NCBI GenBank assembly: GCA_905160935.1
Contig: CAJHZI010000609.1
Coordinates: forward strand, 565,001 to 629,000
Direction: 5' to 3'
DNA from: Enchytraeus crypticus
Lineage: Eukaryota > Annelida > Clitellata > Enchytraeida > Enchytraeidae
Length of the DNA: 64,000 nt
Below the pieces are notes generated by a model, which saw only the letters and a list, made by a program, of their open reading frames with translations, did not search any database and was not told the DNA's origin. The translations under genes were made by a program, and so were the position numbers. Positions 32,601 to 64,000 of this stretch are shown here, one piece after another (position 1 is the stretch's first letter; each line of letters opens with the position of its first letter).

Positions 32601-35315
32601 TAGTTTTATCACACAACAAACGCAAAATTTTCATATCTGCCACATGAAAATTCTAACAATTGGTTTGAACTGGGTCAGACAATTGTTCACACTTCAACAA
32701 AAATATTTATTAGATTTATTTTTTGCAAGCACAGGTTAATTATCTATTAATAAATAGTATACTATACGGCATAATTAACTTTATGTAATTATTTAAAGCA
32801 ATTATTATAGGCCTACATTGGTATCATTATTAGTATATTGATACTACAGTATAGTTTATATCGATCTATTAGAATTCCAACGAAATATACCAAATAATAT
32901 GTTTTAATATTCTGTCGTATATCTTTGAGATACCATTTAATAGACCTGTTTAAAGTATCAGTAGGTCTAGAGGCTGACTGTATGACTTGCTCTTACGACA
33001 TCTATTACAACACATCACATAAAGAAACAACAACAACAACGCTATCCATAATATTTCAACGCATGAAGCTCAAACAATGCTACTCTGAATTTTGATTTCC
33101 AATAGAATTTAACTAAAATGCAAAGTGCACATAATTGTAACGTGCATTTTGAAAATGATCCGATGCAAATAAATGCATAAATTTCTATAAATAATTGAAT
33201 TTCAAACTAAACACATTCGATTTTATTACGCCACAATCATCACCATCATCATCCTCCCTTGAGTCCCAGTTTAACCAGAGTCGGCATGCAGATAGACTTA
33301 TTACGCCACAATCAGAAACAAATATTGACTTTTAAAAGTGAAATTACGCTTATGATAATTAACTTAGCTGCAGCGATATAGGATCTCAAATTTCTAAACA
33401 AATATATTTCAATGGTCCTCAATTGGGTGTCATGGCCCCTGGGGCGGAGAGAGCTGTGTGGGTGGAGGCGGTGAATACGATTAATAGAAATTGGGGCACT
33501 ACAATAGAATAAGTGAGTGATGGATGCCTGAAGAAGAAAACAAATATGATAGAAATTGTTACAGTTAGGAAGCAACAGCAAAAGATAATAATTTGATTCA
33601 TGATGGAGGATTCATTTGATGGAAGATTTTAAGATTGAAAAATTCGCGTACACAGGCGGGCGTAAGAAATACCAAAAGGTGGTCGCCTGAATCAAAATAT
33701 CAGAAATGGTTGGTAGTCAAGAAATGTTAAGGAATCACTAAAATAGTTTGAATTAGTTCGTATGCACTGCAAGCAAGCGATTTGGATATTATGCTTAATC
33801 CCAACAAATAATAATTAGCAATAGGCCTCTTTCAATAATTATTTACAATAACTTTACACTATAAAATCTAGGAAGCTAGACATGTATGTCGTGCTAAATT
33901 TGAACTCAAAATCGACATATTTTCAAGAAATTTTATTCTTATACTCGTATATATTTAGGTCAGTCTGTAATAATTCTGACCACTTGCTGGCTCCACTTAT
34001 GCCCTCACTCAACCAACATTCATATCAAACCCGAAGAAACGTTGCAAAAAGAACTTACGCCATACCAACAAAGCGTAGTTCTTTGAAAGATAAAAACTTC
34101 ATAACCCGCATGACATTAAGTGATGCTATAAAACTATAGCTAATTAATCTAGGTTTATGCAATATTAAATTAAAATGCATTGTTGCTATTTAGCGTGACT
34201 GTGTCATTCATTATCTTCTCGTATAATGTATGTTCGAATGAAACCTATCTGCGGTTGTTAGATTGTTTTAAATAAACGCAAGATTTATTTATTATATTTT
34301 AAGTTCAGTGGGAGGGTTCATCCATTTTAAATATCATTTAAACGCACTCCCTTCGTGGTTAAGAATTTATCATTAGAATATCGTGTAATGACTGTTATGA
34401 AACATTATCTTGGACTATTGGTATCTAGGTATTATGGAACTTTATATTTGCTTTTTGTTCCATGTATATTTGTACGTTTTCTGCGGTATGTCAGATTTCA
34501 AGTAATTAACGAAAATAATAATAATAATATTAGGTAATCATTCTTGCGTGCATATAAGAACTGCTTGAATTTCATTTAGAAATAAAAATACACCCATTAG
34601 AATTACATCAGAAGTTTTCTAATAATACAAATATAAATAAATTGAAATAACACGACAAAAGCCACAATACAATAGACACTAGTAACTACATAATTATTTA
34701 TAAATAATTACACAATAGCTAGAACAAAAAGTTCATTCATTGCACAATTCTTGGCATAAAAACCACTGCATACTGATTAGAATGTCTATATATACAGAAC
34801 TAAAACGAAATGCTTATCAAAGTAATTAACACTCCGTTCATAGCAGACACAAAACTTAACTAATATCTTCATGATCCACAAACTTCTGATGTTGAAAGTC
34901 AGGGATTGAGGGAAGATAAAATATGGGGGGGGGATAGAAACCAGCCAGTAAAATGGCGCCAACGATTGCACGACTGAGCCACTTGGCACAACCTTGCTTC
35001 AGCCTCTCGCGGGCTTAATGAGAACCAGAACAACACATACAAGGACTGTGATGATAGCAATTTCTATATCAAAGTAGCGATTTAAATATCGGTAACTAGC
35101 TTCCACTACCTTTAACGTATCAAAATTGATCTGCATTGCTAAGTGAAAGAGTATTGATAATTCCTCTAGAAGTGTCACACTCTAGTAACAGGTATTACAC
35201 TACATGAAAAAGTAATAAATGGATAATTCCTCTAGAACTGTCGTTCTTTAACTATCACCATCAAACTCTCTATAGCTGTGCAATGCAGAGTGATGAATTA
35301 CAGAACTGACACACT
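32601..35315. other. Intergenic/3' flank of AMP deaminase, no gene seen
   Basis: A short R6 fragment lies at 33236-33300. At 33980-34139 (+) a frame reads NQHSYQTRRNVAKR and MTLSDAIKL before its stop, which looks like the end of a retroelement protein but is too short to classify. The 3' UTR of the AMP deaminase should lie in 34.3-35.3 kb. TTTATTTATT at about 34285 would contain a polyadenylation hexamer on the minus strand, but I cannot assign it. Confidence 0.4.
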
Positions 35316-56604
<21,289 letters not shown>

Positions 56605-56824
56605 TTATTTGTCCAAATGTAATTGTTAAGAAATATTTTATCAGTAGAGCCTACTACAAAAATGCAAGCAATCTTAAATAAATTTGCAAGGTATATCTAA
56701 CAATCTTGACAGAGTATTCATCATCTTAACATTAACCAATCAAAGAGATCAATATAACAGAAAAAGTATATGTAAACCAGTACTACTTTAATAGTAACAC
56801 GTGCAACAAGCAACCTTTAATTCC

Positions 56825-56997
56825 ATGATTCGTAAAAGACAACTGAGCAAGAACTGAGGAAGGTAATGGGAAACTACCTCAGAAAAGCTATATTTTTCCG
56901 AAGATGTACGTTACATAAAGTGTGGCCAAGGCTTAGCCTTTGTGATGGGAAACTCTGAGTATGAACATATATCTTGGACCTGCCACTTAGCAGAACA

Positions 56998-57041
<44 letters not shown>
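56825..57041 (-). repeat. Family R4 repeat with (GA)n tail
   Basis: Inverted R4 copy ending 'gacctgccacttagcagaac' followed immediately by a (GA)n tract at 56999-57041. The same arrangement, with the tract on the matching side, is seen at 60942 and 58950. Confidence 0.75.
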
Positions 57042-57043
<2 letters not shown>

Positions 57044-57271
57044 ATATTGAATTTTAATTATTCGATTAAAATTCCAGCCTGGTACTACAGTTCACAAAAA
57101 TTACACAATTGGTGACCAATCAGAAAATAATATATTGAACACAAAAGAAACAGATAATGAGCTTAGCTGTTTTAATATATGTGTACTGTATGTTTTCCTA
57201 AGCTTTAATGTAGACTAATGCAATTTTACAGCAGTTATAGAACATTTTATGACCTAAACAAGACTGACAAA

Positions 57272-57517
57272 TCGTCGGTGAAACTGCGAAACCTCGTAAG
57301 TAGGTTTTTTCAGAAAATTATATTATTGCATCAAAATATCGGTTTTCAGTCTACATCAACCTGCAAAAGCTTGTATTCGAGAGTATTATTTATCGATCCC
57401 ATTTTCATCAAGGAAGTTGAATGCGCAAATACTGGTCAACATAACTTTTTTAGTTTTTTGCATTTCCTGAACAATTTGTAAAAACCTACTTGAGAGGTTT
57501 GGCAGTTTCGCCGACGA
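57272..57517. mobile_element. Fold-back element (MITE candidate)
   Basis: About 246 bp with inverted arms: left TCGTCGGTGAAACTGCGAAA continuing to AAGTAGGTTTTTT, and right AAAAACCTACTTGAGAGGTT continuing to GTTTCGCCGACGA. The arms are about 40 bp with four or so mismatches. No target duplication is clear. The family is unknown. Confidence 0.75.
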
Positions 57518-58935
57518 AATGAATAACTAACTGCACTTAACAATCTAAACATTTCAACATAAAATTGTAGAATGTAATCACAGATAAGCTTAGTATTGTT
57601 GTGTGTTTAACATCTTAGCCATCTACTTTAATTTCCACAAGAATTAATTCTTCAATTTAATAGTAGTTTTAGCTTGGATCAGCATAGATAATATAAAGAG
57701 TGCAATCACAGCTAATTTAATATTATTTATTAGGCTAGTCTGCAGATTAAAATATGCAAAGGTTAGCAAATTCCTAGGATCAGCAAAATTAAAATCAATA
57801 GCATATAATATTAACAGAAAATATATACTGCATTCATTTTTATGCAGACACATATCGAGTGCTCGACTTTATTCATATAAACCTAAAAATTCCATATAGC
57901 CCTACGGCTATTTGGCATACAAAAATCGCTTAGTTATCAATTTTAGTATTTAAAGTAATAGATTTAATAATACATTTCAATTACATTAACTCACATCAAT
58001 TACACCGTTCAGTCTAAATATTGCATTCGTTATATACAAACACCTAATGAGTGTTCGACGTATTCTAAAGATAGTTTTACATAAGGGATAAGACAGGACA
58101 AAGGTCCTACAACCCAGTCCAGCTCTTTGGTAACCTAAACAATCAATCAGCTATCAGCTGTTCTTCCATTGACCTTTATAAATATAAATATAAACAATTC
58201 ATCATTACTCGTTCTTTATCCAACAGCAGCAGCAACAAGCGTTCTTTATTACAGCACAGAGTGTTAATGACAACTCCGAGCACTCTTGACCCAAATTCAT
58301 TACAAAGACCAAAAGCACAAAAGGTTCCACAATCTAAAAAACAGACCAAAGTGAAGGAATTACAGCGAAAGAGGTTTACGTATGTGCGGCAATAGTAATA
58401 ATGTGCTGGTCGCAAAATCATTGACACTAGATGGAAAAAGTTTAAAACATAAAAGAACTCTCGAAATGATAGGATTTTTTACTGTCTGTAGCAATAATAA
58501 AATACTAGCTGTAAAATTGTGAATAAAATCAAATAATTACATTATGTTTAAAAGACCGGTGTTTGGATAATGAATTACAAACTTTTGAAAAGTATATATG
58601 CATACCGTATATAATGTGGTATACAGTAGATACCGTTACGGATTGCAAATTTTTAAACCCCCACTATAACTATAAAGTCAGATCCCATTTCAAAAGGTCT
58701 CAGGTCACCCCACCCCAACTCTTAAAAGATGTCCCTGGGTGTGGATGCGCCTGGATTTATTTTTTGGTGACTCGAAACTTTAACTCAAGTTGTGGGATTT
58801 GACTCTAATAGATGGGAAATTCAAGATTTGCCTACTGCTTATCATTGCATTACGTAGGCCTATAACCTACAATGTATGCTTTTACCCTTCACCGAAGCGG
58901 CTTGAATTGTATTTTTAAAATGTGATAATATATTA
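57518..58935. other. No gene seen
   Basis: AT-rich flank upstream of AMP deaminase. No convincing exon on either strand. Confidence 0.5.
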
Positions 58936-58944
58936 GAGCAAATA

Positions 58945-59230
58945 AAATCTTCTCTCTCTAGTGTTCTGTCAAATAGCAGGTCCAAGGTACGTATTCCTAC
59001 TCAATTACTGCTTTTTACGCTTCGTAAAGAGCACTTCATCGATCAACGAGTTAGTCCCTTCACAAAGGGCTATGCCATATATACACATTAATGTAGCCTA
59101 TAGCTTAACTAGAAATAATGAGGCGTTTGAGGTGGTTTCCTATTGCCATCCTCAGTTGTTGCTCAGTCGCCTCTTACGACACTTGGAGTTTAAGGTGGGT
59201 CTATTCTTCAGCGAACAGGGTCTTAGACCC
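58945..59230 (+). repeat. Family R4 repeat
   Basis: Starts with CT repeat then 'agtgttctgtcaaatagcag', a 'cacttcatcgatcaacgag' block and 'gaggtggtttcctattgcc'. A second copy follows at 59395-59660. Confidence 0.75.
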
Positions 59231-59394
59231 AGCTAATAAATTGAAAATTATCATTGAAATTATCTGTAGCGCTTTGACTAATGATGACTTATGATGATGA
59301 TATCAAAATTGACTGTTGGCTAGAGGTCCGAATGCAAGCTGGACCGTTTTGAGTTATATTTTATGCTATAAAAATATAATACACTTCTTAGTTT

Positions 59395-59665
59395 TCTCTC
59401 TCCAGTGTTCAGCCAAGTGGCAGGTTCAAGGCGCATATTTCTGTATTCACATTCTATTCCACTCTCGATCCATGCACTCCATCGATTAACGCGTTAATAT
59501 ATTCACAAAGGTCTACGTTTTAGCCACACCTTAATATAGTCTATAGCTTGGGAAAAATAAGTCTTCCCCAGGCGGTTTCCCCTTGCCTTCCTCTGCTCTT
59601 GCTGAATCGTCTCTTACAACGCATACAGTGTACTGTTAGTCTATTCTTCAGTGGTCCCGACATAC
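59395..59665 (+). repeat. Family R4 repeat
   Basis: Same order as the copy 450 bp to the left, beginning 'ctctctccagtgttcagcc'. The two may stem from separate insertions or a duplication. Confidence 0.72.
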
Positions 59666-60940
59666 CACTACAAGTAGATTTACTTACATTTTACATGGTT
59701 CAACGGAAAAACACTGCAGCATCAAAAAGAGTTTAATTATTGGAGTTTAATTACTTGCTCAAGCATAAATCTAAATTGCTTGAATTTTAAATAAGTTATT
59801 AAATAGTTCATAACTTCGCAGGCCTAAAAGACCACTCACACTTATTTGGGTTCAATTCAAACAAGATTGAACTTTAAATGTACCAGTTAGCCAATGTAAA
59901 TTTAGACGTTGAACTTTACCCCGCAACATGAGCAAATAAGCCAGTCCTCCAAGTTTCATTACATGCCTTGTAGCTCCATAGTTACGTAACAAAGAATTAG
60001 TCACTAGCGAACTACGTGACATTAGGCTACATGTGTATAATGTACTGAGAACCAATTCAATACTGGAAACCCTATGATAGCTCTAAGCCTGCATAACAGC
60101 ATTGAAGACCAGTTAATTTAGATTATAAACCTATAGAGTATAGACCACTGTAACAGCAAGGACTATGTGGATTGAGAACATCATAATCTACAGACCACTT
60201 TGGGCCTATTATCACTTGTATAGTACAACAATCTATAGACCTATACACACCAAAAGTTTGTAGGCCAATAGAGCAATGTACGCTTTTAGAGTTCAGTAGG
60301 CCTATTATAGAAGCACTGCAGGCCTATATGAGACTATAACAGACTATAACAGTATGCCTCTAAAACCACTACAGGTCTCAGATAACTTCACCCCAATCAG
60401 CACCCTAATTCTATAAATACACCTACAAGGCTACCAAATATCATATATATGTCCATTATTTCAGCTTAAAAGAGTAGTACCGCCAATAAACACAAATAAG
60501 TGCCTTTTGCACTTGTAAAATTTATTGTTAATAATATTATAAATTACTATACATTAATATACACAGTTTCTGGTAAATTTAGTAAATTTCTGAAGTCAAT
60601 TAAATCCAAAATATATTGCATAACAACAAATGCTAAACATTTTAAAATTTAATTAATACTTTTGAAAGAAGACAAAATAAACGTTAAAGTGCATACATAG
60701 GCAAGTATATAGTCAGGCGTGGAACACACAGGTGCTTGTAAAATAAGTGCACTTTAAGCACACATACACAAACACACACACTTTAGGCTCAGACGAAGCT
60801 TACAGGAAACCACTGTAGCAGATAACAATGAAATACTAGAGTCCAAGCAGCTTAAAATAGTTCAACTTGGTCAGTGCATTTATGAAAACTTATCGTTGTT
60901 TTAAACTGCGAATAAACTGTTAATCACCATGACTTTTTAT
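59666..60940. other. No gene seen
   Basis: AT-rich DNA rich in 'aggcctata' words around 60150-60350. No exon recognised. Confidence 0.45.
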
Positions 60941-60941
60941 T

Positions 60942-61100
60942 ATCTCTCTCTTTCTCTCTCTCTCTAGTGTTATGCGGCAGGTCCATGGCACGTATTCATG
61001 CTCTCGAGTGTGCTTTAATACTATATACAGCACAGAGCACTCCATAGATCAACAAGTTAATCACTGCACAAAAGGCTATAGTCACACGACCAAAATTTAA
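60942..61100 (+). repeat. (CT)n and truncated R4 repeat
   Basis: CT tract 60942-60966 leads into 'agtgttatgcggcaggtcc' and a shortened R4 body. Confidence 0.7.
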
Positions 61101-61324
61101 TTACTCAAAATTGCCGCTTAAATACATTTTAAGCATACTATAGCTATTGAATTACACAATTCTTCAGCCTGGAGAATTTCTCAAGATGCTCTCAGTACAT
61201 TTTAAGATGTTCAACGAATAAGAGATAACCTCTTATTGTAGTCTAGTATCAACTGTCCCATATTTAGATTAGAGAAAACACAAATATAAATTTTTTAGTT
61301 CAAACTTTTCCATTTTCCTTCCAT

Positions 61325-62540
<1,216 letters not shown>

Positions 62541-62551
62541 TGAGAGAGAGT

Positions 62552-62602
<51 letters not shown>
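62541..62602. repeat. (GA)n microsatellite
   Basis: GA tract ending GCGCGC. No R3 or R4 body is recognised next to it. Confidence 0.92.
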
Positions 62603-62606
<4 letters not shown>

Positions 62607-63039
62607 CAATAAATAGAGGAATGGAGGAAGCTTCAAGGAGATACGTAAAAAATGAGTTAAATAGGTCATAAAAACAATTACAGTACTCCATGTTCATGTA
62701 ACCAACTAGTCTTCTAAGGCACAAACATTTATGTAAGTTAAAATTCTAATTTAAAATCATATAATTTAAAATCCTAACAGCTTTGTCTTTATTAGTATTA
62801 CGAGTATCCAGACAATTGATTAATTCAAATTATTATAATTAAAATATATTTAACGGCGAGAATATTAGTAACAGCAGATATATATTAAAATATGCGAGAA
62901 TTCTTTTATATACATGAATGCTAACAATGCTACATATTATTAAACTTAACAATGTAATATTTCCTAGTTATATAAAGCGATAATTTATTGAGTCACCAAT
63001 GACATTGGTCTGTAAAACTACTCCACAATCTCACAAAGT

Positions 63040-63190
63040 AAAAAAAGTAAACACGCAATATAGTGAATTGATCAACTATGTTGTAGATGTCTATCACTTT
63101 TAATGCCACATGTTTAAACCGTTAGGCAGTTTAGACCATTTTTCCGTATAACCAGTCCAGTGAATATCCGAGATTTTACTCTCAGATAAA
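63040..63190 (-). mobile_element. tRNA-derived SINE, family R2 (3' half)
   Basis: Inverted copy holding the hairpin tail and body to 'gagattttactctcagat'. It is cut before the B box, so the tRNA-like part is missing. Confidence 0.8.
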
Positions 63191-63548
63191 AAACAACGTT
63201 ACTCTTGATTCACTTAATACTCTCAAATTACTTGTTAAGAATTAAATATTTATCTCTAGAAATAGCAAAATATTTGAAAGTCATACAAATTTACAAAAAT
63301 ACACAGGAGAAGCATCATTGAGAGCATATTGCATAGATTACTATTAAAAAACTGCTGACGTTATATCTGTGCAGTCAATCAGTATACTCATAACTTCTGT
63401 GGTAAATCTCAATAGTTTAAAACTGAACAATTTCATGCATATACGCTAAAAGCTAACATAAAATAAAACTCAATGCCAATTTCTCAGACCTAAAGGTTAA
63501 ATCAATTGCGGACAAGCCTGGGGATTTGAACTTGACATTATAATAAGC

Positions 63549-63747
63549 ACAACACGCATTTCATAGCGAAATTATCAGCTATGATATGTCGATATCTATC
63601 ACTATTAATACCACATGTTAAAACCGTTAAGCAATTTAGTCCATTTTCCGTTTAACCAGTCCTCTGAATCTCCGTAATAGGATGGGTCATTAAAATTTCA
63701 TGACGTTACCTGACGCCTCTAACCACTGCGCAATTTAGACATTCTAA
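63549..63747 (-). mobile_element. tRNA-derived SINE, family R2 (internally deleted)
   Basis: Inverted copy with both ends (hairpin tail at left, 'gcgcaatttagacattct' at right), but the B-box region between 'ctgaatctccg' and 'gatgggtcatt' is deleted. Confidence 0.78.
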
Positions 63748-64000
63748 TACTTTATTTAATCATTTAAGACAGGTAAATTCTCAGACAGTGACGCAATGAT
63801 TTAGTAACTGATTTGTATTGCAGCATTAATGAGCAGCAATTGTAATAATCTACATAAAATAAATAAGTATGATGAACATTAAACAGTAGATTTTGTACGA
63901 AACAGGCAGAGATAACTATCTCCAATAATATCAGCAACACAGAATACGCAATCTCGGCAAAAATTGTTCTAAGACTTTGTGAACACACAGGAGATAATAA

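Noticed and set aside
58563-58802. Open frame of 79 codons with Cys residues
   Set aside because: No family, no splice context and AT-rich codons; likely chance.

Overview
The window is AT-rich animal nuclear DNA. Both recognisable genes are split into short exons by GT-AG introns. The rest is packed with tRNA-derived SINE copies, decayed LINE 3' ends, DNA transposons, (TA)n and (GA)n microsatellites and minisatellites. A D2-like dopamine receptor, an AMP deaminase and this repeat content point to a bilaterian invertebrate; I cannot name the phylum from this sequence.

Layout. Positions 1-21379 hold no exon I can recognise and are probably upstream intron or flank of the receptor gene. They contain LINE tails, minisatellites at 4.3 and 7.1 kb, a nested inverted-repeat element (11552-12310) and a mariner-like element with roughly 300-bp inverted repeats (13877-14853). 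At 21380-25790 (+) lie the last three coding exons of a D2-like dopamine receptor, from the DRY motif to the stop codon, with a third intracellular loop of about 720 residues. Positions 26.0-35.3 kb are repeats, including a decayed transposase-like element with terminal inverted repeats (27338-29302).

Positions 35316-56604 (-) hold what appears to be a complete AMP deaminase gene (AMPD2-like). I assembled it by hand as 16 coding exons with consistent phases, 858 codons plus stop, with the zinc-binding and catalytic motifs intact. Positions 56.6-64.0 kb are repeats again.

The two genes are functionally unrelated: a catecholamine GPCR and a purine-nucleotide enzyme. Their gene ends face each other, about 9.5 kb apart.

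The most unusual signal is that several AMP deaminase exon edges are built into tandem arrays. The splice acceptor and first codons of exon 14 are copied five more times in the preceding intron. The splice donor of exon 6 is the first unit of an 18-bp minisatellite. The stop-codon end of the last exon is part of a degenerate tandem array of about 80 bp. In the receptor, the last intron carries two copies of one SINE in opposite orientation, one ending about 20 bp before the splice acceptor.
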